64,000 nt of DNA from Calamus simplicifolius. Taxonomy: Eukaryota; Streptophyta; Magnoliopsida; Arecales; Arecaceae. The stretch covers positions 548,094 to 612,093 of the forward strand of contig UESW01004415.1 of NCBI GenBank assembly GCA_900491605.1, in the 5' to 3' direction. A program made the translations under genes and the position numbers. Below the pieces are notes generated by a model. The model was not told where the DNA came from. It did not search any database and worked only from the letters and a program-made list of their open reading frames with translations. Each line of letters begins with the position of its first letter. Within the stretch, counting starts at the first letter, position 1. Below are positions 1 to 11,313 of the stretch, piece after piece.

Positions 1-1683
1 ATGTATCTTTTTTGGAATTTGTATCTTGGCTTTCAATTTTTGTGTGCATAGATCCTTCAAAAATTTGGCATAAGCTGGAACTTGCTTGATAGCATCGAGA
101 AGAGGTAAGTTTATTTGGACTTGCTTAAATAACTCAAGCATCTCATTCATTTTTATATTCTTCTTATCTGAAGGCAAAGGAGATTCTAAAGCACTAGGGA
201 ATGGGGCTTTAGGTATGTTTTCTTGATCATTGAATTCCTTTTCTTTTTCATTTCTTCTCTCTTCTGGTTTAGCCACTTCTAATTTCTGGGTTGGTTCAGG
301 TGGGTTTAATGTATTTCCACTTCTGAGAGTCATGACTGATTTAGCATGTTCTGGAAATTTATCAGGACTATTGGAACCCTTAGCCATGAATTGTCCTTTC
401 GGGTTATCGATAGGCTGACTAGGTAACTTACCCTCCTCCCTTCTACTGAATGCTGTGGCTAATTGACCTATCTGAGTTTCTAGTTTTGCAATAGATTGTG
501 TGTGTGAGTGAAGGATTTGAGTATTCATTTCTAGCCCTTTCAATGCTTGTAACACTTTGTCTTCAAAAGTAGGCTGATTATTCGGTGGAGGTTGTGGGAT
601 GTTTGGATATTGTGAGTATGGCATGTTTCTAAAATTGGTTTCTTGGTAATTAGGTCTAATCGATGAATTGACTACAGGTTGAGGTTTCCAAGAAAAAATT
701 GGATGATTTCTCCAGCCAGGATTGCAAGTATTTGAAAATGGATCATTTCCAGTTCTAGGAGCTAATCGGGTTTGGGCTTGGTGGGCTTGCTCTTGAACAA
801 GTTCAGGAAATTGGTATGCAGCTGGACATTAACCTATAGAATGGGTTGGACTCGAACAAATTATGCAGACCTCATGTAATTGAGTAGATGGAGAAGAGAT
901 GTTTCCAACTTGTAGAATCCGGTCAAGTTTATGGGATAATTCATCTACTTTAGTATAGATATTTGTAGAATGACCTATTTCATATATTCCACCTCTTTTA
1001 GGTTCTACGGGAGGGTCTCGACGAGCAACTGACATATGATGTAATGAATTCTCACTCAATGTCTCAAAGAGTTGCCAAGCCTCATGTTCATTTTTTAACA
1101 TAAATGTCCCACCACATGAAGCATCAATCATTTGCCTATGCTTTTCTGATAATCCATCATAAAAGTACTGAACTAGTTGCCATTTAGGTATAGCATGATG
1201 TGGACATTTTCTAATTAGTTCTTTGAATCTCTCCCATGTCTCATGGAACATTTCTCCATCTGTTTGGGAAAAACTTGTGATAGCTTTTCTAATTTGATTC
1301 GTTTTTCCTATAGGAAAATATTTCTTAAGAAATTCTCTCTGAAGATGATCCCAAGTTGAAATTATAATAGTGTCTAATGAATTTAACCAATACTTGGCTT
1401 TATCTTTTAGGGAAAAAGGGAATAACTTAAGCCTAAGTGCATCATCAGAGAAATTTTGAATTTTGACAGTTGAGCAAATTTCTAAGAATTCATCTAAGTG
1501 TTTGTAGGGATCCTCATTTGTAAGTCCATAGAAAGATGGTAACATTTGGATTACACTTGACTTAATTTCATATTGGGCAGCCTCTACTGGAGGCACTTGA
1601 ATGCAGGGAGAGTATGTATACCTTGAAGGAGTGAAATACTCTTTCAACTGTCTTGGTTGATTATTTTCGTTATTAGGATCCAT
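1..1683 (-). pseudogene. Athila-type Ty3/gypsy gag, broken by one stop, runs off the left edge
   Basis: This is the capsid/nucleocapsid gene of a retrotransposon. Read on the minus strand, the frame is open from the ATG at 1,683 (protein starting MDPNNENN) to the window edge except for one stop near 830. The central part matches the plant retrotransposon gag family: 'KDKAKYWLNSL', 'WERFKELIRKCPHH' and 'FYDGLSEKHRQMID' are all visible. The zinc knuckle C-x2-C-x4-H-x4-C lies at about 827-870, and the stop sits one residue before its last cysteine. After the stop the frame carries the Athila-like gag tail, with 'VMTLRSGNTLNPP' and 'LPLLDAIKQVPAYAKFL'. The pol gene would lie left of the window. 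An upstream in-frame ATG at 1,770 is possible but less like the family. The gene lies about 600 bp downstream of its own PBS and LTR. I assign the Athila lineage from gag and PBS together. Confidence 0.85.
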
Positions 1684-2283
1684 AATTCTGAGTCTGTTTG
1701 CTCTAATAGTTCTTTCTATCTCAGGATCTAAGGGTATAAGGTCGGGCTGCAACGATCGGCGACCGAGCATACACCTTACCAATGACTCTAAAGCAAATAG
1801 TTTTATTTTTTTTAAAATTTTTGTAATTAAGTTTCTAATTTCCTAATAAATTATGATATGTCAATGAAAAAAAATTTTAAGTTTTGCAGAAAATAAATTC
1901 ACCTAAGTCAATCTATAGCATAGAAAATAAAATAATTATTTTGTTTATATATTTTATTTTTATTTTTATAATTTTTTTTTCCTTAAATTAATTATATTTT
2001 ATGGAAGATGTCTTAGGGTTTTATTTTAGGTTTTTTTTTAGGTAAGTTAATTAAAAGGAAAATTTGATTAGGTTAAAATTGGATTTGTGGCAAAAAGGAA
2101 AGTAATAATTTTTTTTTTTTTATGTTAAAAAGAAAATATGCAATTCTAACAATTAATGAAATAAAATAAAGCAGCAATAACTATTCAAAAATTAAGAGAA
2201 AATTAATCTAAATTTTTTTATATATTATATTTTTTTTAATTTTTTTAATTTTTTTAATTTTTTTTTCAAAATAACACACTTAA
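1684..2283 (-). other. Untranslated leader between Athila PBS and gag
   Basis: This AT-rich stretch, with many T or A runs, separates the primer binding site from the gag start. A splice-donor-like GTAAGG lies at about 1,775-1,780 in the minus sense. I see no ORF of interest. Long leaders like this are usual in Athila elements. Confidence 0.6.
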
Positions 2284-2302
2284 GTCCCCGGCAACAGCGC
2301 CA
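2284..2302 (-). other. Primer binding site of the Athila element
   Basis: In the minus sense the site reads TGGCGCTGTTGCCGGGGAC. It is six bases from the LTR end. This sequence is the usual Athila-type PBS, commonly described as complementary to tRNA-Asp, here with one base differing from the common GCCG form. It marks minus-strand orientation and the boundary of the 5' LTR. Confidence 0.85.
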
Positions 2303-2308
2303 AAAATC

Positions 2309-3432
2309 TGATGCGTGTCGTAGCGCAATGATTTAAACACCTTAATTTCACTATTAGGATAGCGAGAGTAAGGGATCGATTCCACAGGGACTTTAGCGAT
2401 TATCTTGAAATATTTTTATAAATTTAACTAAATAGATAACTAAGTAGATAATTAATAGTGCAAAATAATAAGATATGGTTTATCTTATTAGAGCACGGCT
2501 CGTACCCGTAGATCACGGCCCGTCTCTTTTAAGAATAAATCAGTCTAAATTATTTTTACTTAAATAGAATTTAATAACTATTTAATATGAATAGAAATTT
2601 TATTTCAATAACATCCAAGAGTGCATATTAAAATCTAAAATAAAAGAGTTTTAATTTGTAACATGAAGAAGGCAATAAAATAATAATAAAATAAACCCAC
2701 AATCCAAAGCTTCTGGGTACAGCCGGACGTGAACAGCAGATCTCCTGGAATCCTCCACGGCACGATCGGATGATGGCTTCTTTCACACGGCACGAACAGA
2801 GCTTCTCCTTCTCCACGGCTGGAACCTGACGGAGGAATTCTCCATGGCTGGAACCGCCACGGCACGATCAGATTCTTTTCCCGGATGAAGCGCGCTGGAT
2901 GCAGATCGTTGGACTCCCCCTGCTACTATTTATAGAAACCCAGACGCGGGTTTGACGCGGCGAGGAAGATCCAAAGCAGAGAAGGCAGCGGCAGAGGATG
3001 CGGAAGCCACACAAAAAAAATCTGGATAAATCCTCTATAAAATTCAAATTCCTTCTAAAGGATTTTAATTCTCTCAATTTGATAACTTCCAATCTAATCT
3101 ATTCCTTGGTGGAGGAAATAGTTAGAAATTGAATGGAGAAGAATCGGTGGAAAACAGAGGACTTGGCTGAGAAAACGATGAAGTCGGCACTTGGTTTGCC
3201 GACTTCACTTTAAAATCCGTGCTAAAACAGATAAATCAATGAAAAATCAATTTCGAGCTCATCTTAAATCCGATTTGGGTGTCGTTTGCGTCATTAAATC
3301 CCTAAAATTGAGCTCTTTAAGTTGATAAGATTTTATCTAAAATATTATATAAAATATTAAAATATTAAATAATAATAGGTACATTAAATTATTAATTAAT
3401 AGGTTTAATGATAATTATTTATGCATTTATCA
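2309..3432 (-). mobile_element. 5' LTR of the Athila element
   Basis: The LTR is about 1,124 bp with TG and CA termini. In the sense (minus) direction it begins TGATAAATGCATAAATAATT at 3,432 and ends CGCTACGACACGCATCA at 2,309, directly before the PBS. A TATA-like box lies at 2,927-2,934. The other LTR is outside the window, so age and target duplication cannot be checked. Its outer flank at 3,433 is different sequence leading into a plus-strand Tat element, which makes this a nested insertion. Confidence 0.8.
2927..2934 (-). promoter_or_regulatory. TATA box of the Athila LTR
   Basis: In the minus sense the sequence is TATAAATA, preceded by TTTC and followed by GTAGCAGG. It sits mid-LTR, where the U3/R boundary of an LTR promoter is expected. 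Confidence 0.5.
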
Positions 3433-4031
3433 CTCCCTAGCTAACTAAAAAAGGGAACCTCTCGGCTGCAGGAATAACAGGAGATGGGGAGTTAGCTCTT
3501 CAGTTAGTTAAAAGATAGCCAGTTAACTCACTAGCTAACTAATTCAAAAATAGTACAAAAACCGCCTAGCTTAGTTAGCTCTCCAGCTAACTAACGAAAA
3601 GATAGCTAGCTTTCCAGTTAGCTAACGAAAAGATAGCTAGATTTCTAGTTAGCTAAGCAGAGAAAGCAAATGGCCAGTGGAGAGAGGGAGTTAGCTCTTC
3701 AGCTAACTAAATTTTCAAATCGCACGGCCACACGTTTACTTGCAAGGCGACCGAACTTCCCTATATCAAGCTTAGAGTTGCCTATCTGTTTTGTAATCAT
3801 CAAAATCAATCTGGGGTCAACACTACCGACGAAGGAGTCGAAGAAATGAAGGGAGAGCAAAGCCCACCACCGCTCTGCTGCCACTTATCCCCCAGCCCGC
3901 AGGAGACGGTGTCAGCAGCAGTGCATGAACCACTCGACCCTCAAGACTTGGGGAGGAGAGGAGAGCCAGCTAAGCATCTCCTAATCTTCCCCTTGGGGGA
4001 GGACCCGACGAGGACCATCTAAATCGGAGCA
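3433..4031 (+). repeat. Hairpin-rich 5' flank of the Tat pol relic
   Basis: From 3,433 to about 3,715 a short palindromic motif recurs. Examples are AGTTAGCT-CTTC-AGCTAACT near 3,690-3,710 and GTTAGCT-CTCC-AGCTAAC near 3,578-3,595, with degenerate copies between. After 3,716 the sequence becomes GC-rich and grades into decayed coding sequence just upstream of reverse transcriptase. A protease domain should lie here in an intact Tat element, but I cannot recognise one. Confidence 0.55.
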
Positions 4032-7000
4032 ATGCTCCCGGAAGAGGCACGCGATCGGCTCCTCACTTTCCTGCGTGCCAACTCTGACATCTTCGCATGG
4101 TCATCATCGGACATACCAGGCATCCCTGAGGAGATGATCATCCATCGGCTCAACCTCAAGCCAGAGTGCCAGCCTGTCTAGCAGAAGAAGAGGAGTTTCG
4201 CTCTGGATAGGCAGAAAGCCATCGATGAAGAAGTCCGCAAGCTGATAGCTGCAGGCCATATTCGGAAAGTTCACTACCCCGAATGGTTGGCCAACATTGT
4301 GATGGTCCGTAAGACTAACGGAAGTTGGAGGATGTGCGTAGATTTTACCGACATCAATAAAGCATGCCCCAAGGATAGCTTTTCGTTGCCTCGGATTAAC
4401 CAACTGGTGGATGCTACATCCGGTCATGAGACCCTTAGCTTCATGGATGCCTTCTCCGGGTACAATCAAATCAGGATGAACCCGGCTGACGAGGAAGCTA
4501 CCTCCTTTATAACCGAGAAGGGACTGTACTGCTACAAGGTGATGCCGTTCGAACTGAAGAACGCGGGGGCCACTTACCAAAGTCTAATGAACAAAGTTTT
4601 CGAGTGCCAAATCGGGCGCAATATGGAAGTGTACATAGACGATATGCTGACAAAAAGTGTCCACGCCACCTACCATATCGCCGACCTAATAGAGACCTTC
4701 AACAACCTCCGCTGATACCAAATGAGGCTGAACCCACACAAATGTGCCTTTGGGGTGACAGTCGGCAAATTCTTGGATTTCATGGTGACCCAACGAGGAA
4801 TCGAGGCAAATCCTAATAAAGTTCAAGCCATCATGGACATGAGATCTCCCACCAACAAGAAGGAAGTGCAACGCCTAACGAGAAGGGTGGCAGCCTTGAG
4901 CCGCTTTTTGTCCAAGTCCGTCGAGAGGTGCTTGCCTTTCTTCAAGGCACTCCACAAAGCCAACGGATTCGAATAGACGAAAGAGTGCCGGGTGGCCTTT
5001 GAGAGACTGAAAGAATTTCTGTCCACCCTGCCACTATTATCCAAGCTGACGGGGGGAGAGGAACTTCTTCTGTACCTCGCGGCTTCTCCCGAGGCTGTCA
5101 GTTCCATGCTGGTTTGCATGGACACCAACGGAACACAAAAGTCGGTGTATTACGTTAGCAAGGTGCTCCACGATGCAGAAACCAGGCATTCGAGGATCGA
5201 GAAGATCATCTTCGCGCTGATTGTGTCTGCCCAGCGTCTCCGACCATATTTCCAAGCTCATCCGATCGTAGTGGTCACGGATGAACTGCTCAAGGTGATT
5301 CTTGCTCGTCCGGATACCTCCGGCCGATTGGCGAAGTGGGCGCTCAAGCTGGGAGAGTTTGACCTATCTTTCCGCCCCCGGTTGGCTATAAAATCTCAAG
5401 TCCTGGTAGATTTCTTGGTCGAATGCACCTGGGGCAAGGAGAGACCCGAAGAGGCCCATGCAAACCCCTCAACCTCTGGGACCGGAGAGGATGAATTGAT
5501 CCTTCATGTGGATGGAGCATCAAATTCCCAAGGGAGCATAGCAGGCCTCATCCTGGCCAACCCGGACGGAGTTGTAACCGAGTGCGCACTCCGCTTTCTC
5601 TTTCTAGCCACCAACAACTAGGCGGAGTATGAGGCCTTACTGTTGGGGATAAGATTGGCCCAGGAGCTCAGGGTAAAGCGCCTTAGAGCATTCACTGACT
5701 CCCAGCTAGTCACTGGCCAAATTGCTGGAGAATACAAGGTGCGAGATCCTACTATGTCCCGTTACTTGAGTATGGTGCGGTCACAAGCTTCTCCCTTAAC
5801 CAATTTCAGCATTAGCTACATTCCTCGCGGGGAAAATGCTAGAGCTGACGCCCTGTCCTGACTCGCTACCTCAGCCGATGCGACGTTGGGAAGAACCTAC
5901 ATGGAGCATCTGGAAGCCCCAAGCATCGAAGCAACGGAGGAGATCCTATCGGTCGAACAAGAGCCTTCATGGATGGACGCCTATATCTGGTACTTGACTG
6001 ACGGCGCCCTTCCGTAGGACCCGACTGAGGCTAGGATGCTCCAGAGGTGGGCCCCGAAGTTTTTGATGATAAACGGAAAGCTTTACCGAAAGTCATTCTC
6101 GTACCCGGTCCTCAAATGCGTCGGCCCTATGGAAGCAGACTACATCCTGCGAGAAATACATGAAGGCATATGCAGAAATCATCTGGAGAGCAGAGCCCTG
6201 GCACATAAAGCCCTACGGCAGGGATACTATTGGTTGACAATGAGGGGGGATGCGTTCGAGCTTGTCAGAAAGTGTGACAGTTGCCAACGCCATGCCAATA
6301 CAAAGCGGCAGCCGACATCCCAGCTAACCCCCCTGGCCGCTCCGTGGCCCTTCGCCCAGTGGGTATGGACATCATGGGACCGTTCCCTCCAGCCTTCGGT
6401 CAGCGTAAATTTCTACTGGTAGCCGTCGATCATTTCACCAAGTGGATTGAGGTCGAAGCACTCGCCAAGATCACCGAGGGCAAAGTAAAGTCCTTCTGAA
6501 AATCTATAGTATGCCGGTTCGGGCTGCCGCACACTCTCATCACTGACAATGGATGGCAGTTTGACAACACGGCCTTCTGGGAGTTCTGCACCGGGTTAGG
6601 CATTCATCAGCGGTTCACCTCTGTGGGGCACCCCTAGACCAATGGCGCGGACGAGGTGAGCAACCGCCCTATTCTTCAAGGGCTTAGGGCCCGGCTGGAT
6701 GGTTGCAAAGGACGGTGGGTGGAAGAGCTCCCCAGTGTGCTGTGGGCCTACCATACAACACCGCAGGCCCCTACTGGGGAGACTCCTTTCAGCCTAGTCT
6801 TCGGGTCCGAAGCTATCATTCCTGTGGAGATAGGTGTCCCGAGCCCCCGGACGGTGTTGTACAATGATGAAGACAACCCAAATTAGCTGCGGGCCAACCT
6901 CGACATAGTGGAGGAACTACGAGACCGAGCGCGGCTCCGGATGGTAGCTTTTCGTCAGCGGGCGGCTAGGTACTACAATGCCCAAGTGCGTCCCAAGACG

Positions 7001-7198
7001 TTCCGCACCGGAGACTTAGTCCTCCGGCGAGCTGAAGTTTCGAAGCCGATGGAAGGAGGCAAGCTAGCGCCAAAATGGGAAGGACCCTACCGAGTCAAGG
7101 AGGTGCTTCACTACGGAGCATACAAAGTCGAGGGGCTAGACGGGAAGCATCTCCCCCGTACTTGGAACGCAGACAACTTACGTCGGTATTATCAATAG
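4032..7198 (+). pseudogene. Tat-lineage Ty3/gypsy pol (RT, two RNase H, integrase), defective
   Basis: This is a replication polyprotein of a retrotransposon. The order seen is: an RT entry segment (4,032-4,290); RT with 'RMCVDFTDINKACPKD' and the catalytic YIDDM at 4,629-4,643; a Ty3-type RNase H (about 4,990-5,430); a second, archaeal-like RNase H starting ILHVDGASN at about 5,500 and running to about 5,860; and integrase with an HHCC finger (about 6,160-6,290), TDNG at about 6,544 and a basic C-terminus ending NADNLRRYYQ. A double RNase H is the mark of the Tat lineage. In-frame stops lie at about 4,179, 4,713, 4,974, 5,619, 5,859, 6,016, 6,497, 6,634 and 6,883. There is one frameshift near 6,360, where the integrase core moves to the next frame. 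The copy is dead. Its 5' part is interrupted by the Athila insertion. Confidence 0.92.
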
Positions 7199-7260
7199 TT
7201 TGTTAATTCCCTTAGCTTGAACCTGTTAACTAGAGTAGTATTCATGACATTCTCGCTGAC

Positions 7261-8080
7261 ATGCTCTTGAGCAATCTTGCTTCAACTAAAGCCCGAGTCT
7301 CCCCTCGGCACTCTAAGCCCGGCTCCGCGCCGGCACTTGGCTTGACTCCGCATTGGCACTCTAAGCCCGGCTCCACACCGGCACTTGGCTTGACTTCGTG
7401 TCGCCACTCTAAGCCCGGCTCCGCATCGGCACCCAAAGCCCGAGTCTCCCCTCGGCACTCTAAGCCTGGCTCCGCGCCGGCACTTAGCTTGACTCCCCTC
7501 GGCACTCTAAGCCCGGCTTCGCACTGGCACTTAGCTTGGCTCTGCGCCGGCACTTAGCTTACTCCGCGTCGGCACTCTAAGCCCGGCTCCGCATTGGCAC
7601 TTGGGCTTGACTCCGTGTTGCCACTCTAATCCCGGTTCCGCGTCGGCACCCAAAGCCCGAGTCTCCCCTCGGCACTCTAAGCCCGGCTCCGCGCCGGCAC
7701 TTAGCTTGACTCCGCGTCGGCACTCTAAGCCTGGCTTCGCGCCGGCACTTAGCTCGAGTCCGCATCACTCTGAGCCTGGCTCCATGTCGGCACTTAGCTC
7801 GAGTCTGCGTCACTCTGAGCCCGGCTCCATGCCGGCACTTAGCTTGACTCCGCGTCGGTACTCTAAGCCCGGCTCCGTGCTAGCACTTAGCTTGACTCTG
7901 CGTCGGCACTCTAAGCCTGGCTCCGCGCCGGCACTTAGCTTGACTCCGCGTCGGTACTCTAAGCCCGGCTCCGCGTCGGCACTTAGCTCGAGTCCACATC
8001 ACTCTCAGCCCGACTCAGTGCTGGCACTTAGTTTTATTCCACGTCGGCAATCAAGACCGATCTCGTGTCGGCATTCTATC
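7261..8080 (+). repeat. 48-bp tandem array between Tat pol and the antisense ORF
   Basis: About 17 diverged copies of a 48-bp unit are built on ACTCTAAGCCCGGCTCCGCG and GGCACTTAGCTTGACTCCGC. Spacing between the first copies is exactly 48 (7,307, 7,355, 7,403); later copies vary. Tandem arrays between pol and the 3' LTR are common in Tat elements. Several reading frames stay open across the array because the unit is a multiple of three. I do not treat those as genes. Confidence 0.85.
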
Positions 8081-8470
8081 TAGTTTGGTGGCATCGGCGC
8101 ACGAGAACTGGCTCCGCCTTGGGTATTGGAAGCTTTAACTCACCAAAGGTCCCAACGCCATGTCTGTATCGGCCTAGCTATGCCATAGCCTCCCAACTCC
8201 TTAATCGACTTCGCGTTGGACCTACCCTACGGTGTCGATAACCTGTGGCGCGAAGTCATTTGTCAAGACCACCAGGTCACACAAGTGCGGTCACTGGCTG
8301 TGACTGCCCACGGCCTCGATGGAGGACACTGTGGCTTAACCATGTCCAATCATCGATAATTGATTACGATGCCAATCGATTTAAGAGTTGAGTAAGAAAT
8401 CTTCATTGCTATCGTTAAAGAAAGTTACAAAATTGCCGATCAAACCGGACTTTATACAACAAAAAGAAAA
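8081..8470. other. Spacer between the 48-bp array and the antisense ORF
   Basis: This is non-repetitive GC-moderate sequence lying 3' of the antisense ORF. I see no ORF or RNA gene. It may hold the 3' untranslated region of the antisense transcript (inference). Confidence 0.4.
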
Positions 8471-10870
8471 TCAAGGTTTGGTCGGGGTTAAGACATCATC
8501 CTCAGGAACCTCATCCGGCTCCAACTCCTCGATCCCTTCGAGGCCGTAGAGCTTTTGGATTTTCTCTTTGCAGTCCTGGAAGCCACCTTCATATACAAAT
8601 GCCGTCGTCTCGGCCAATTCCTTGTTAAAGGCCCTAGACTTCCTGAAATCCTCTACGGCTTCAGTGGCCCGTTTCTCTGCCTCGGAGGCCTTCTGCTCAG
8701 CCTCGACGGTCTTTCTCTCGGCCTCGGCAGTCTTTTTTTCGGCTTCGGTCACCGCAGCCTTCAGGTCTGCAATCTTGGCATCAGACTGGCGGGCGATCTC
8801 CACGTTCTCAGCTCTCTCCTCGGTCACCCTTATTTTAATGGTGGCGGAGTATAATCGGTTCTTCAACATGTACACTTCCGACTCTATTACCTTTAATTTT
8901 TCCTCTGCCATTCTTTGTTTCTCTTCGGCCACCTGAGCATTATCTAGCTCATTGGCTGCCCGACGCTGGGCCACTTCTAGCGCCTCTTCTGCCCTCTCTG
9001 CCCTGAGCCGGATGGCTTCGGCCTTTTGCGCCAGAGCAGTCTTTGCCCAGGCATCCTCCAGGGCCATCTCCGCCCTCTCTGCCCTAGCCCGGATTTCTCG
9101 AATTTCCTCTATTGATTGATCGAGAGCGGCTTCGGCCTGGGACCAAAGGCCCCTCATGGCAGTCATAGAATTCAACGCCTAGGCAGATTGTCTAGGTTAG
9201 ACGAAGAAACAATCTAAAAAATCAAGAATAGAACAACGCTTACCCAAAGATGTGCCATGGATGCCTCTCGGAAGAATGTGGCCTTCCCTTGATGCTGGAG
9301 AAATCCCTGTAACTCAGGCACGAACGCCTGGTCCAATGTCTGCTCAGCCCAGCGGCTATAATGCATCAAAATCGATTGGAAAGAAGGATCGACATCATTC
9401 CCCTCCGCTGACTTGATGGCTGCGGGTGAGGACTCAGCCTCTGATTCTGCTCCCTCCAGCACCTTTGCTGGTGGAGGCATCTCGGCCGCTTCCCCTTTGG
9501 GAGGTAGAGCGGCTTCTGGAGTCGGCTTTGTAGTTGAATGGGCCGGCTCCACTTCGACAGCTCTGGGCGGGGGTGATGGTGCTTTAACACCTCGCTTTGG
9601 AGAGAGGTCGAGCAGAACAATGGGAGGGGGGGCCGGCGCTGGTGAGGGCGAATGAGGCAAATCCCTTTCTCCCGCCTCGCTCCGCCCTAATTCCTCGCCG
9701 GCCTCGGCCCTTACCGCTTCACTCCTTACGGCTTTGTCGGCTTGGGCTCCTACCACCTCGCGCCCACGTGAGGGCTCCCCGACCTCGGCCCTTTCAGCCT
9801 CATGGTCTTGGCAATCTTGGCGATTCCTCTCGGCAGGAGCCCCATTCCCCTTGACCTTCCTCTTACTTGTAACAGCTTGTTTTATCTCGCGAAGTGATGG
9901 TGCCATTCCTGTATCAAAAAATAGGAAAGAAGAGTGTTTAAAAAGAGGGGCAAAAAAAAGGGGGAAAAGAGAGAAGAAGGGCAGAAAAAAGGGATAAGGG
10001 GTGAGTAATCAACCGCTCACCACTGGATGGAATAATGCCGGCGAGACGGAGGTTTTCTTCAATCAGGAGCTAGTTGCATCGAGGGATATCGGCAGTCAGA
10101 AGCTGCCCAAATACTATTCGATCCCTCGGGAGTATGGAAGAGTCCCTATTGGCATCGGTATTTGGTGTTCCCCAGTTTTCGCTTACCCTCTCAACATCGG
10201 CAAAAAAGAACTTATCTTTCCATCCTTTGATGGAGGTGGGGAGATACAATCTGAGAATCCTAGTGGGTCTAAGAGTAAAGGACCACCAACCTGCCTGCTT
10301 ACGGAGGGTATAGAAACTACAGAATAAGGAGATGCTAGCCTCTATACCTTGAAGGTGGCAAAGTACTATAAAGCCAACAATGGTTTGGATGGAGTTAGTA
10401 ACTAACTGAGAGGGTGTCAAAGAGTATCTATCCAGGAGGTTGGGGATGAAAGGATGGATGGGTAACCGAAGTCCCACCTTAAAGAAAGCTCCGTACAAGG
10501 CAACCCTTCCGGGACGGGAAGAAGTTACCCTGTCATCGGGAGTGGGGTAGGACAGACGCATGTTGGGAGGAAAATTGTACTTGGCTCCGAGGTTCACAAT
10601 GTCTTGAGCAGACATGATGGAAGCAGTCCATTTGGGGGACTCCTTGACAGCGCTAGAGGGACCGGCGACGGTTGGACGGCACCGGGGTGGGGCCCATCCG
10701 ACGGCCGGACGGTTCCCGGCTACGGGTCGTCCGGTCGTTCGCCGCCGTTCTAATAAAACATGGTCGGAAGATGAAGTGGTCCATTGAGTCAATGGGGAAG
10801 TGGAAGGTTGGGAAGGAATGGGGGAATGATCCCCAAAATCAGAAAGAGAACAAGAAGGTGAAGAGGCCAT
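8471..10870 (-). pseudogene. Spliced antisense ORF of the Tat element, gypsy-type transposon domain
   Basis: This is a three-exon gene read opposite to pol. Exon 1 is 10,870-10,021, intron 1 runs 10,020-9,909 (GTGAGC...ATACAG), exon 2 is 9,908-9,244, intron 2 runs 9,243-9,179 (GTAAGC...GCCTAG), and exon 3 is 9,178-8,471. The splice phases keep the frame. Exon 1 ends with a domain like PF04195, 'putative gypsy type transposon': 'GRVALYGAFFKVGLRLPIHP' followed by an aromatic and basic stretch. Exon 2 is rich in Pro, Glu and Ala. Exon 3 is a long coiled coil of about 150 residues with repeated 'AEAERKTVEAEQK'-like heptads and an acidic tail. One in-frame TAG lies at 10,070-10,072 near the end of exon 1. 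Antisense ORFs between pol and the 3' LTR are known in Tat elements, but their function is not established. The start at 10,870 is the first good ATG. Confidence 0.72.
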
Positions 10871-11293
10871 GGGGACTAACCTGAAGAGCTTGAACCGAGA
10901 TTGAAGGAGAAAAACAGAAACATGAGATGAACGGGCGCTTGCAGATTCAAGGTAAGAGACTGCAACACAAGAAAAGGTAAAAATTGGAGGATAAGGATGA
11001 TTTTTCCTTTTATAACCCCATTTCAAATCATCTCGCCGATATCCGATCTGGCCATGTGTCCGCTTTCTATTGGAAATCGCTTCGGCAACCACTCGACGCG
11101 AGAAACACGAAAAACACCGCCAATAAAGATGTGGAGGTGACATTAACGCAATGATGATGCCCACCTTTTTAACTCCTCGCCTAAGGAAAATCTTCCCCAA
11201 TCCTAATAGCCTGAACGAACGAAATAATGGCATGGAGATCAGCCACCTAGTAGATATTAACACCCCTTTCACTGGCAATTGTACGCCCACCCA
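10871..11293. other. Upstream region of the antisense ORF, before the polypurine tract
   Basis: This region is non-coding in the pol sense. It would hold the promoter and 5' UTR of the antisense ORF. I see no clear TATA box in the minus sense. Confidence 0.35.
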
Positions 11294-11297
11294 TCTC

Positions 11298-11313
11298 AGG
11301 GGTGGGGGGCATT
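11298..11313 (+). other. Polypurine tract of the Tat element
   Basis: The sequence AGGGGTGGGGGGCATT lies immediately before the LTR start TGATGTGGCTG. This is the expected plus-strand priming site and fixes the plus orientation and the 3' LTR boundary. Confidence 0.75.

Noticed and set aside
7242..8083. CRISPR-like regular repeats (48 bp; also 59, 83 and 141 bp elsewhere)
   Set aside because: The repeats are head-to-tail with no unique spacers and lie in plant transposons.
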